A stretch of 64,000 nucleotides of DNA from Deinococcus yavapaiensis KR-236 (GTDB lineage Bacteria; Deinococcota; Deinococci; Deinococcales; Deinococcaceae), in NCBI RefSeq assembly GCF_003217515.1, contig NZ_QJSX01000001.1:310001-374000 (forward strand), in the 5' to 3' direction. The position numbers and the translations under genes are program-made. Positions 44,522 to 53,673 of the stretch are shown here, in pieces. The notes under the pieces were generated by a model. The model ran no database searches. It was not told the DNA's origin and saw nothing but the letters and a program-made list of their open reading frames with translations. Within the stretch, counting starts at the first letter, position 1; each line of letters opens with the position of its first letter.

Positions 44522-45634
44522 ATGATTCAAATCGAGTCGGCGACTTTGCGCCTGTTGGAATTGCCGTTGAAGTTCCGCTTCGAGACGAGCTTCGGCGTGC
44601 AGACGAAACGCACGATCCTGCTGCTCACCTTGCACGCCGACGGCGTGGAGGGACACGGCGAGGGCGTCATGGAGACCTTGCCGATCTACCGTGAGGAAAC
44701 CGTGGCGAGCGCGGAGTACCTGCTGCGCGACGTGTTCTTGCCGCGCGTCCTCGGCAAGACGTTGACCTCGCCGCACGACATCGAAGGGCTGCTCGCGCCG
44801 TTTCGAGGCAACCGCATGGCGAAGGCGGCCTTGGAGATGGCGACGTGGGACGTGTACGCGCGGTCACTCGGGGTGCCTCTCAAGGATTTGCTGGGCGGCA
44901 CGCGGTCGAGCGTGCCCGTCGGCGTGTCCCTCGGCATTCAGAAGGACGAGGAGGCGACCGTGGACCTCGTGCGGCGTCACGTCGAGCAAGGGTACAAGCG
45001 CATCAAGCTCAAGATCAAACCCGGCTGGGACGTCGTGCCCGTGCGCGCGGTGCGCGAGGCCTTCCCGAACCTCACGATGACCGTCGACGCGAACTCGGCG
45101 TACAAGCTGTCGGACACGCGGGTGTTCGCGGCGCTCGACGAGGTGGGCCTCGACTACATCGAACAGCCCCTCGCGTACGACGACTTGCACGATCACGCGA
45201 AGCTTCAGGCGATGATCGCGACGCCGCTGTGCCTCGACGAGAGCATCCTGACCGCGCACGACGCGCGCAAGGCGCTCGAGACGGGAGCGGGACGCGTGAT
45301 CAACGTCAAGCCCGCTCGCTGCGGCGGTCACGCGGAAAGCGTGAAGATCCACGCGGTCGCTTCGAGTCACGGAGTGCCGCTTTGGATGGGCGGGATGTTG
45401 GAGGCGGGCGTCGGGCGGGCGCACAACATCCACTTGGCGAGCCTGCCGGGCTTCTCGAAGCCGGGCGACGTGTCGAGCGCGAGCCGTTATTGGGAGGAAG
45501 ACATCGTGAACGAGGCGCTCGAAGCTCAGGGCGGCGAGATGCCCGTCCCGAGCGGCGCGGGCATCGGCGTGACGTTGAACGAGGACGTGTTGTCGCGCGT
45601 CACGGTGCGCCACGAGGAGGTGCGCGCGCCGTGA
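44522..45634 (+). CDS. N-acylamino-acid racemase / o-succinylbenzoate synthase family
   Basis: 370 residues of the enolase superfamily (muconate-lactonising subgroup). Catalytic lysine in KLKIK (162-166), metal ligands Asp189 (TVDAN), Glu214 (YIEQPL) and Asp239 (CLDES), and second lysine Lys263 (INVKPARCGG). The pattern matches the Deinococcus N-acylamino-acid racemase, which also makes o-succinylbenzoate in menaquinone synthesis. No other men gene is nearby, so the racemase role is favoured. The ATG follows TATGAT by 7 bases. The stop overlaps the GTG of a GNAT gene, a coupling that suggests N-acylation of the amino acid and racemisation belong together. Confidence 0.92.
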   Translation: MIQIESATLRLLELPLKFRFETSFGVQTKRTILLLTLHADGVEGHGEGVMETLPIYREETVASAEYLLRDVFLPRVLGKTLTSPHDIEGLLAPFRGNRMAKAALEMATWDVYARSLGVPLKDLLGGTRSSVPVGVSLGIQKDEEATVDLVRRHVEQGYKRIKLKIKPGWDVVPVRAVREAFPNLTMTVDANSAYKLSDTRVFAALDEVGLDYIEQPLAYDDLHDHAKLQAMIATPLCLDESILTAHDARKALETGAGRVINVKPARCGGHAESVKIHAVASSHGVPLWMGGMLEAGVGRAHNIHLASLPGFSKPGDVSSASRYWEEDIVNEALEAQGGEMPVPSGAGIGVTLNEDVLSRVTVRHEEVRAP

Positions 45635-46392
45635 TCGTCCGCGAGGTGCGAGGGCCGGACGAGGCGGTCCTCGTGGAGGAACTCCAGATCGTCACGTGGG
45701 GCCGCAACGAGCGCGAAGTCGTTCCGAGGGGCATGCTGATCGCCACGCAGATGCAAGGCGGTCTGCTGGCGGGCGCGTTCGAGGAAGGCGAGATGATCGG
45801 TTTCGTTCTCGGCTTTCCGACGTCACGGTCGACGGTGCAGCACTCGCACATGCTCGCCGTGACGCCCGCGGCGCGAGGGCGCGGCGTCGCCCTCGCGCTC
45901 AAGCGCTACCAGCGCGAGTGGTGCTTGGAGCGCGGCATCGACATCGTCGAGTGGACGTTCGATCCGTTGCGCGTCGTGAACGCCCACTTCAATTTGCACC
46001 GCCTCGGCGCGACCGTGCGTCGTTACCTGCCGCACTTGTACGGCGAGATGAGCGGCATCAACGCGGGCGTCGATTCGGATCGCGTGCTCGCCTCGTGGAA
46101 TCTCGTGTCGGAGCACGTCGAGCGCGCCGTACGAGGAGAGCGGCCGCGACCCGGCGGGCTCGGCGTGGTGATCAACGAGGACGCGCCGCACGGCTTCGAC
46201 CGCGCGACGCTCGGGCCGCGCTTGCTCGTGCGCATTCCCGAGGATTTCGGCGAGATCGTGCGCGAGGACCGCGAGGCGGCCCGAGCGTGGCGGCGGCACG
46301 GACGAGACGTCTTGTCGCACCTGTTCGAGGAAGGCTACGCGATCACGGACTTCTCGCGCGAAGCGAACGCGCACGTCCTCACTCGCGTGTGA
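45631..46392 (+). CDS. GNAT family acetyltransferase (COG3375-like), coupled to the racemase
   Basis: 253 residues. The GNAT acetyl-CoA loop is visible as HMLAVTPAARGRGVALALKRYQREW (about 70-95). The rest (WTFDPLRVVNAHFNLHRLGATVRRYLPHLYG) is typical of the COG3375 group. GTG at 45631 overlaps the racemase stop (GTGA). An inferred function is making the N-acyl amino acids that the racemase uses. Its 3' end overlaps the convergent AAC(6')-like gene by 14 bases. Confidence 0.88.
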   Translation: MIVREVRGPDEAVLVEELQIVTWGRNEREVVPRGMLIATQMQGGLLAGAFEEGEMIGFVLGFPTSRSTVQHSHMLAVTPAARGRGVALALKRYQREWCLERGIDIVEWTFDPLRVVNAHFNLHRLGATVRRYLPHLYGEMSGINAGVDSDRVLASWNLVSEHVERAVRGERPRPGGLGVVINEDAPHGFDRATLGPRLLVRIPEDFGEIVREDREAARAWRRHGRDVLSHLFEEGYAITDFSREANAHVLTRV

Positions 46393-46825
46393 GTTCCTTG
46401 CGGTACACGACGAGGCGCTCGACTTCCTGAAAGCCGAGCGCTTCGTGCGCTTGCTGACTCTCGGTGTTTTCCAGCAGGACGTCGGAGGCGACCTCTCGGA
46501 AGCCGTGTTCGCGAGCCCACGACTCGAATGCCGACACGAGCGCTCGACCATATCCTCTCCTTCGTGCGTCGGGACGCACGTACCAGCCTTCGAGGTACGG
46601 AACGGGGCTGGACTCGCATCCTTCGGCGTACGGCCGCAAGCTGAACTCGGCGAAGCCCACGAGGCGCTCGTCCTCCTCGGCGACGAACGCTCGACCGTCG
46701 TCGAGAAGGCGGCGGATGTCGTCGAGAAACTCCGCTTCCTCGCCGTGGGGCCACAACGCCAACCTCAAGCGCAGCCAGCCTTCCACGTCCTCGTTGGTCG
46801 CCGCGCGGACGAGCAGGCCGGTCAT
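46379..46825 (-). CDS. AAC(6')-like GNAT acetyltransferase
   Basis: 148 residues. Beyond the GNAT loop (VRPDARRRGYGRAL), it has aminoglycoside 6'-N-acetyltransferase features: W and LRLALWPH near the start, GCESSPVPYLEGWYV in the middle, and ASDVLLENTESQQAHEALGFQEVERLVVYRKEL at the end. This pattern is shared with chromosomal AAC(6') enzymes of other bacteria. Its ATG overlaps the stop of the VOC gene (ATGA). Whether it modifies aminoglycosides or another amine is not known. Confidence 0.82.
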   Translation of the reverse strand: MTGLLVRAATNEDVEGWLRLRLALWPHGEEAEFLDDIRRLLDDGRAFVAEEDERLVGFAEFSLRPYAEGCESSPVPYLEGWYVRPDARRRGYGRALVSAFESWAREHGFREVASDVLLENTESQQAHEALGFQEVERLVVYRKELTRE

Positions 46826-47229
46826 GCGACGGGTTCGACGGCGTTGACCGAACTGCCCGAGGGATCGCGGAAGACGAGGTCGCGGCCCCACGGCAGGGAG
46901 CGAACCTCGTCGAACTCGAGGTCGGCGTGGACACTTTTGAGGCGCGCGAGCAGGGCGTCCGCGTCTGGGGTCCGCAACACGAGGGTGGGTTGCACCGCGA
47001 GGCTCGCGAGGGTGGCGTCGCGTTGCTCGGCGTTCGTCATCCAGTCGCGCGGATTCATCAGCACGAGTTCGGGGCCGGTGCCGTCGGGCGTACCGACGGT
47101 GAGCCACCGCATGCCGGGCGCCACTACGTTGTCGGCGCGCACGTGCAGGCCGAGGACGTCGCGGTAAAACGAGAGGGCTTGGTCGAGATCGGGAACGTAC
47201 CGCGTGAAGTGGGTGATACCGTCGATCAT
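46822..47229 (-). CDS. glyoxalase/bleomycin-resistance (VOC) family protein
   Basis: 135 residues of the vicinal-oxygen-chelate fold. HFTRYVPDLDQALSFYRDVLGLHV is the first beta-alpha-beta unit and FRDPSGSSVNAVEP the last, with the metal-ligand positions H7 and, later, less clear. Function in this family ranges from glyoxalase to antibiotic binding. The ATG has AGGAAGGGG upstream. Its stop overlaps the start of the AAC(6')-like gene; together they form a possible drug-detoxification pair. Confidence 0.85.
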   Translation of the reverse strand: MIDGITHFTRYVPDLDQALSFYRDVLGLHVRADNVVAPGMRWLTVGTPDGTGPELVLMNPRDWMTNAEQRDATLASLAVQPTLVLRTPDADALLARLKSVHADLEFDEVRSLPWGRDLVFRDPSGSSVNAVEPVA

Positions 47230-47296
47230 AGAACCCCTTCCTCCGACGAATGCCTTATCGGATTACGTATATATCATAACGAATCGTGATTTTCTA

Positions 47297-47322
47297 AGCC
47301 ATAGGCCGAACGGCGTATGGCT
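47297..47322 (-). terminator. weak hairpin after the amino-acid permease
   Basis: AGCCATA and TATGGCT enclose GCCGTTCGGC-type inner pairing; TAGAAAATC follows on the minus strand. It lies in an AT-rich patch (about 47250-47300) that also contains the VOC promoter region. Confidence 0.45.
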
Positions 47323-47329
47323 CGGAAGG

Positions 47330-48115
47330 TCAACGGCCCGGCAGCTTCAAACGGCGCTCCAGAAGGTCCGTGAAGAACGTCAGCACCGTCGTCAACAGCA
47401 AGTACACCGCCGCCACGGTCGTCAGGACCGGAACGGGCAAGAACGTCTCGGACGACACGCGACTGCCCGCCAGCGTCAATTCCAGCAACGCGATGCTCGA
47501 CGCGAGCGACGAGTCCTTGAGAAGCGCCACGACGTTGTTCACGAGCGGAGGCACCACGATTCGCAAAGCTTGCGGCAACACCACGGTCGTCATCGTCGCG
47601 CCGCCCGACAAGCCCAGCGAGCGGGCCGCCTCCGTCTGCCCTCTCGGCACGGCCAAGATGCCCGCGCGGATGACCTCGGCGTTGTACGCCCCGACGTTGA
47701 GCGACAACGCGATCACCGCCGACCAGAACTCGTTGAGTTGCGCTCCCACGCCGACTTGCTGCAACAAGATCGGCAAGGCGTTGTACACGAACAGGATCTG
47801 CACGAGCAGCGGCGTGCCCCGAATGATCCAAACGAAAAAGCTCGCCGGACCCCGCAAAAACCACGTGCCCGACGTCCGCGCCAACCCCACCAGCATGCCC
47901 ACGATCAAGCCGATGACGCCCGACACCAACGTCAGGAGCAGCGTGATGCGCGCGCCCTCCACGAACAAGTTCGCGCGCGACCCGATCGGCTCGGGCGCGC
48001 GGCTCAACACCAAGCTCACCAACCAGAACAGCAGGTAGAACGTGACGACGCCCACCGCCACCCAAAAAAGGGCGACGAGCGGCGCCGGAAACCGCCGAGG
48101 CGAGGCGGCCGTCAT
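47330..48115 (-). CDS. polar amino acid ABC transporter permease (orphan)
   Basis: 261 residues with about five helices of the His/Glu/Gln/Arg permease family. The segment GIIRGTPLLVQIL-like WIIRGTPLLVQILFVYNALP and the EAA loop QTEAARSLGLSGGATMTTVVLPQALRIVVPPLVNN are diagnostic. GGAG lies 7 bases before the ATG at 48115. No substrate-binding protein or ATPase gene is near it; its partners must be encoded elsewhere. It is downstream of glyS but separated from it by a strong terminator. Confidence 0.9.
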   Translation of the reverse strand: MTAASPRRFPAPLVALFWVAVGVVTFYLLFWLVSLVLSRAPEPIGSRANLFVEGARITLLLTLVSGVIGLIVGMLVGLARTSGTWFLRGPASFFVWIIRGTPLLVQILFVYNALPILLQQVGVGAQLNEFWSAVIALSLNVGAYNAEVIRAGILAVPRGQTEAARSLGLSGGATMTTVVLPQALRIVVPPLVNNVVALLKDSSLASSIALLELTLAGSRVSSETFLPVPVLTTVAAVYLLLTTVLTFFTDLLERRLKLPGR

Positions 48116-48155
48116 GAGAAGCTCCGATGAACGTGCATTTGTGACACTGTAACGG

Positions 48156-48187
48156 AAAAAGAAGGAAGGGGCACGCCCCCTTCCTTC
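48156..48187 (-). terminator. glyS terminator
   Basis: On the minus strand GAAGGAAGGGG and CCCCTTCCTTC (11 bp) flank a short GCGTG loop and are followed by five T. Confidence 0.9.
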
Positions 48188-48213
48188 GAAATTCGAGGCC
48201 CGTTCGCCGGAAA

Positions 48214-49728
<1,515 letters not shown>

Positions 49729-49762
49729 GTTCCTTCTCCTTTCCGCGCTGCCGGCACAACGA

Positions 49763-49798
49763 CAAAAGACGTCCCCGGGCGAGCGCTCGCCCGGGGAC
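49763..49798 (-). terminator. T-box terminator hairpin before glyS
   Basis: GTCCCCGGGCGAGC and its complement form a 14-bp perfect stem, followed on the minus strand by GTCTTTTG. It is the OFF state of the riboswitch. Confidence 0.9.
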
Positions 49799-49957
49799 GA
49801 ATTCATACGAATCCGCGGTTCCACCCCGGTTCCCTTGTCAGGGCACCTCGAATGATTGCTGCTCCCCGCCGCCCTTCCCGAAGTGCCACCTGCTCGGCTT
49901 GCACCGTCCCGAGCTCGCTGAAGGTACGTTCTTCGGTACTCCTGCGGATCAACGCTG
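49763..49957 (-). ncRNA. T-box riboswitch controlling glyS
   Basis: The T-box signature GGGTGGAACCGCGG lies at 49813-49827 (minus strand) directly before the terminator. Its bulge reads UGGA, which would pair with a tRNA ending U-CCA, as expected for tRNA-Gly with discriminator U73. Upstream are the stem I features AGTA (GGAGTACC) and an apical GGTGCAAGCC. Several GGC triplets near 49866-49874 could be the specifier; I could not fix which. When uncharged tRNA-Gly binds, the antiterminator forms and glyS is transcribed. Confidence 0.9.
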
Positions 49958-49962
49958 CAGGC

Positions 49963-49990
49963 AGCATAGCAGGAACGCCGATCAGTTCAA
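49963..49990 (-). promoter_or_regulatory. promoter of the T-box/glyS transcript
   Basis: On the minus strand TTGAAC (49990-49985) and TATGCT (49968-49963) are separated by 16 bases. It overlaps the stop region of the DUF697 gene. Confidence 0.7.
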
Positions 49991-50557
49991 GTCTTTCACG
50001 CCGTCCTTGCCTTGCTCTTTTTGCTCGGCGCGTTGCTTGAGCTCCTTGGCGAACTCGCCGAGCGCCTCGATGGTCGGCTTCTCGACGGTCGGCAAGACCT
50101 TTTGCGCGACGTGCTTCTGCTCGACTTTCGTGAAGGTGCGGCCTTCGAGCTTCGCTTGGAAGTAGCGTTCGGCGAGCTTGCCGAGCGCGAAGGTCCAGCC
50201 GTACACCAAAGGCGCCGTGACGACGCCCCCGATGATCGGAGCGACCGTCTTGATGATGCCGCGCATCACTTGCCGCGCCGCGAAACCGTACGCGAACACC
50301 GCGCCGAGCTCCGTCACGACTTCACGGGCACGTTCGGGCGTCATGTCGAATCCGTAAATCTTGCCGACGTGCAACACCATCTTCGCCTGCACCGGCGTGA
50401 TCAGCAGCATGTCGGCGAAGGGAATCGGCTCCACGGCGATCGCGCCCGACAGGAGCGCCGCCGACTTGACGACGTCCTCGACGTTCTCCTCGCGGCTCTT
50501 GTTCGGGTCGACATCGAAGTTGAAGTTGTCGAGGACCTGCGAAATCAAAGGCAGCAT
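49982..50557 (-). CDS. DUF697 (YcjF-like) family membrane-associated protein
   Basis: 191 residues. The DUF697 core is visible: AALLSGAIAVEPIPFADMLLITPVQAKMVLHVGKIYGF and ELGAVFAYGFAARQVMRGIIKTVAPIIGGVVTAPLVYGWTFALGKLAERYF, two hydrophobic regions with a Gly/Ala-rich second half. The last 50 residues are charged and lysine/glutamate-rich. Such domains often accompany GTPases, but none is adjacent. The ATG follows TACCAT by 6 bases (leaderless). Function unknown. Confidence 0.8.
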   Translation of the reverse strand: MLPLISQVLDNFNFDVDPNKSREENVEDVVKSAALLSGAIAVEPIPFADMLLITPVQAKMVLHVGKIYGFDMTPERAREVVTELGAVFAYGFAARQVMRGIIKTVAPIIGGVVTAPLVYGWTFALGKLAERYFQAKLEGRTFTKVEQKHVAQKVLPTVEKPTIEALGEFAKELKQRAEQKEQGKDGVKDLN

Positions 50558-50728
50558 ACGTTCATGGTATACGCGACGCGCGAACCGAAGTTCCCGCCCC
50601 CGTCGCCATTGGACGCTTCGGTGAACGCTGTATTGCCGATTCTTAAACGCTTCGACAACGCTTTGTTCAAGCTTTCACGCCGTTCACCTTGGAGGGGCGA
50701 AAACAATGGTCGGTGACCGGAGGTCCAC
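50558..50728. other. divergent region between DUF697 gene and catalase
   Basis: 170 bases with the leaderless -10 of the DUF697 gene at the left end and the catalase ribosome binding site (GGAGG) at the right. Candidate -35/-10 pairs for the catalase are weak (for example TTGGAC and TATTGC, 16 apart), and no OxyR-like or PerR-like site stands out. Confidence 0.4.
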
Positions 50729-52351
50729 ATGAGCGAGCAACGCGGCAAGACCGAGCACAACACGAACGTCGAAGACATCGGCGGCCCCAACGATCCACGC
50801 CTGTCGAGCGGCGAGACGCCCACGACCCTCACGACCCGTCAAGGCCACCCCGTCTACGACAACCAGAATTCCCGCACGATCGGCTCGCGCGGCCCGACGA
50901 CCCTGGAAAACTACCACCTTCTCGAAAAGATCACCCACTTCGACCGCGAACGCATTCCCGAGCGGGTCGTGCACGCGCGCGGCGCGGGCGCCCACGGATA
51001 CTTCGAGGCGACCGGCAAGGTCGGCGACGAGCCGATCTCCAAGTACACGCGCGCCAAGCTTTTTCAAGAAGCGGGCAAGCGCACCCCGATCTTCCTGCGC
51101 TTCTCCACCGTCATCCACGGCGGACACTCGCCGGAAACGCTGCGCGATCCGCGCGGCTTCGCGATCAAGTTCTACACCGAGGATGGCAACTGGGACCTCG
51201 TCGGCAACAACCTCAAGGTCTTCTTCATTCGTGACGCCGTGAAGTTCCCCGACATGGTGCACGCCTTCAAGCCCGACCCCATCACCAACGTCCAAAGCTC
51301 CGAGCGCTTCTTCGACTTCGTGTCGAACACGCCCGAAGCGACGCACATGGTGACGTTCCTGTTCTCGCCGTGGGGCATTCCAGCTTCGTACCGTCACATG
51401 CAAGGCTCGGGCGTCAACACGTACAAGTGGGTCGACAAGGACGGCAAGGGCGTCCTCGTGAAGTACCACTTCGAGCCCAAGCAAGGCATCAAGAACCTCA
51501 CGCAGGAGGAAGCCGACGCCATTCAAGCGAAGAACTTCAATCACGCCACGCAAGACTTGTACGAAGCGATCGAGCGCGGCGAGTTTCCGGAGTGGGACAT
51601 GTACGTGCAGATCATGGAGGACGGCGAGCACCCCGAGCTCGACTTCGATCCCCTCGATCCCACGAAGCTGTGGCCGGAAGACCAATTTCCGTTCCTGCAC
51701 ATCGGGCGCATCGTCCTCGACCGCAACCCCGCCGATTACCACGCGGAAGTCGAGCAAGTCGCGTTCGGCACGGGCGTCCTCGTGGACGGCCTCGACTTCA
51801 GCGACGACAAACTGCTGCAAGGCCGCACCTTCTCGTACAGCGACACGCAACGGTACCGCGTCGGCGCGAACTACCTGCAGTTGCCCATCAACGCCCCCAA
51901 AAAGCACGTCGCGACGAATCAGCGCGGCGGCCAGATGGCGTACAGCGTGGACCTCGCGCCCGGCCAGAATCCGCACGTGAACTACGAACCGTCGAGCCTC
52001 GGCGGTCTGACGGAGTCGCCGAGGCAGGGACCCGAGCACACGCCGTACGTCGAGGGCTTCCTCGTGCGGCAAAAGCTCGAGAAGACGAACGACTTCGGGC
52101 AAGCCGGACAGCGCTGGCGAGCATTCAGCGACTTCGAGCGTGACGAACTCGTCCGCAACCTCGTCGCGAACCTCAAGGAGTGCAACGAAGTCATCCAAGA
52201 GCGCATGATCCACCACTTCACCCTCGCCGACGAGGAGTACGGGCGACGTGTCGCCGAGGGCCTGGCGAAGGACGTGACGAGCATCAAGGAGAAGTTCGAG
52301 GCGGGCGTTCGCCTGGCCGAGCAAGAAGGGCACGAGGCGCAACCGTACTGA
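50729..52351 (+). CDS. heme catalase (clade-3-like, KatA/KatE type)
   Basis: 540 residues. Catalytic His82 (RVVHARGAGAHGYFE), Asn160-161 (DLVGNNLKVFFIRD) and the heme-ligand Tyr369 in RTFSYSDTQRYR are all present. The length suits a small- to mid-sized monofunctional catalase without the C-terminal flavodoxin domain of large enzymes. GGAGG precedes the ATG. It converts hydrogen peroxide to water and oxygen in the cytosol; Deinococcus relies on such catalases for oxidative-stress tolerance. Transcribed alone as far as I can see. Confidence 0.96.
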   Translation: MSEQRGKTEHNTNVEDIGGPNDPRLSSGETPTTLTTRQGHPVYDNQNSRTIGSRGPTTLENYHLLEKITHFDRERIPERVVHARGAGAHGYFEATGKVGDEPISKYTRAKLFQEAGKRTPIFLRFSTVIHGGHSPETLRDPRGFAIKFYTEDGNWDLVGNNLKVFFIRDAVKFPDMVHAFKPDPITNVQSSERFFDFVSNTPEATHMVTFLFSPWGIPASYRHMQGSGVNTYKWVDKDGKGVLVKYHFEPKQGIKNLTQEEADAIQAKNFNHATQDLYEAIERGEFPEWDMYVQIMEDGEHPELDFDPLDPTKLWPEDQFPFLHIGRIVLDRNPADYHAEVEQVAFGTGVLVDGLDFSDDKLLQGRTFSYSDTQRYRVGANYLQLPINAPKKHVATNQRGGQMAYSVDLAPGQNPHVNYEPSSLGGLTESPRQGPEHTPYVEGFLVRQKLEKTNDFGQAGQRWRAFSDFERDELVRNLVANLKECNEVIQERMIHHFTLADEEYGRRVAEGLAKDVTSIKEKFEAGVRLAEQEGHEAQPY

Positions 52352-52384
52352 CAGCGCGTCGCCGCGAGAGGTTACCCTGATCTC

Positions 52385-53509
52385 GTGGCGCGCGTGTTGT
52401 TGACGGGCGGGCGGGCTCCGGCGACGCTGGAGCTCGCCCGGATGTTTCAGCGAGCGGGATGGGAAGTGGGCGTCGCCGAGAGTTGGCGCTCGACGGTCAC
52501 GAGCTTGTCGAACGCCGCCTCGGCGCGCTTTCTCGTGCCGCCTCCACGCTTCGCGTTCGAGGACTTCGCGGACCGACTGAGCGAGATCGCTCGGACCTTC
52601 GTACCCGACGTCCTGATTCCGACGTGCGAGGAAGTCTTCTGGGTGGCGCGCGCGAAAGAGCGATTGGAGCCGTTCACGCGCGTCTTCTGCCCGAAGCTGG
52701 ACGTGCTGCGCGAACTCCACGACAAGGGCGCGTTCGCCGTGCGGGCCGCCAACGTGGGCTTGCGCATTCCCGAGACGCGCGTCCTGACGAGCGAAGCCGA
52801 CCTCGACGCCGTGCGCGGTGAAGCCGACCGCCTGGTGTTCAAGCCCTCCTTCTCGCGGTTCGGAACGAGCACGTCGATTCGACCGTCGCGAAACGAGTTA
52901 CGCCACGTCCGGCCGTCCGAACGCGAGCCGTGGGTGGCGCAAGCGTTCGTGAACGGCCGGGAAGTGTGCGCGTACGGCGTGGCCGTACACGGTCGCCTGC
53001 GAGCACTCGCCGTGTACGAGTCTCGCTTTCGGGCAGGGCGGGCGTCGATCGTGTTCGAAGCGGAGCGAAACGACGCCGTGCGCCGTTGGGTGGAGACGTT
53101 CGCAAGCCTCACGAACGCGCACGGACAGCTCGCCTTCGACTTCATGGAAGACGCGCGCGGAGAAGTCTGGGCGTTGGAGTGCAACCCGAGGCTCACGAGC
53201 GGCGCGCACCTTCTGAGGAACGTCGAAGGCTTCGTGGACGTGTTCCTCGAAGCGGACGGGCCGTTGCTGGAACCGCGACTCGGCACGCGGGCGGCCCTCA
53301 AGGCGGCGATGCTCGGCGGGGCGCTGTGGAGGCCCGGAGGATTCTCGGCGCTGGTCCACGCCCGTGACGTCCTGTTCGACCTCCACGATCCGCTTCCGGC
53401 GCTCGCGCAGCCGCTTCTGACGGCGCAAATCGCTGTGCGCGCCCTTCGCTTTCGCACGAGCCTGCTCGCAGCGACGACGCACGACATCCAGTGGGACGGC
53501 GAAGCGTGA
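52385..53509 (+). CDS. ATP-grasp family protein
   Basis: 374 residues. The N-terminal part (MARVLLTGGRAPATLELARMF) is a Rossmann-like preATP-grasp domain. ATP-grasp features follow: DKGAFAVRAANVGLRIPETRVL, VFKPSFSRFGTST and, for the metal site, AFDFMEDARGEVWALECNPRLTSGAHL (Glu and Asn in ECNPR). It resembles carbamoyl-phosphate-synthase-type ATP-grasp ligases, often found in natural-product clusters. GTG at 52385 follows TACCCT by 6 bases (leaderless). Its stop overlaps a GTG (GTGA at 53506), showing that a coupled gene once followed; see 53510-53673. Carboxylate and amine substrates unknown. Confidence 0.85.
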   Translation: MARVLLTGGRAPATLELARMFQRAGWEVGVAESWRSTVTSLSNAASARFLVPPPRFAFEDFADRLSEIARTFVPDVLIPTCEEVFWVARAKERLEPFTRVFCPKLDVLRELHDKGAFAVRAANVGLRIPETRVLTSEADLDAVRGEADRLVFKPSFSRFGTSTSIRPSRNELRHVRPSEREPWVAQAFVNGREVCAYGVAVHGRLRALAVYESRFRAGRASIVFEAERNDAVRRWVETFASLTNAHGQLAFDFMEDARGEVWALECNPRLTSGAHLLRNVEGFVDVFLEADGPLLEPRLGTRAALKAAMLGGALWRPGGFSALVHARDVLFDLHDPLPALAQPLLTAQIAVRALRFRTSLLAATTHDIQWDGEA

Positions 53510-53673
53510 AGCGGGCGTGCCGAATGGCAAGCTCGTGGGGCGGTCAGACGTCGCCGCAGAAGGTGATGGGGCGGTCAGCGTCCCACGCGAAGGTCGACCC
53601 GTGGCCTCCACGCTGGACGCCGGTCGAGCCTGTCGAATACCTGCTGGGCCGCCCGCAGTTCTCGCGTGGCAGC
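53510..53673. other. non-coding stretch after the ATP-grasp gene, possible truncated reading frame
   Basis: A frame opens at GTG 53506, overlapping the ATP-grasp stop, and reads MKRACRMASSWGGQT before losing coding character. A 13-base sequence, GGGCGGTCAGACG (53538-53550), recurs at 55234-55246, in the same reading frame of the small open frame that ends at the SDR start. Confidence 0.4.
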
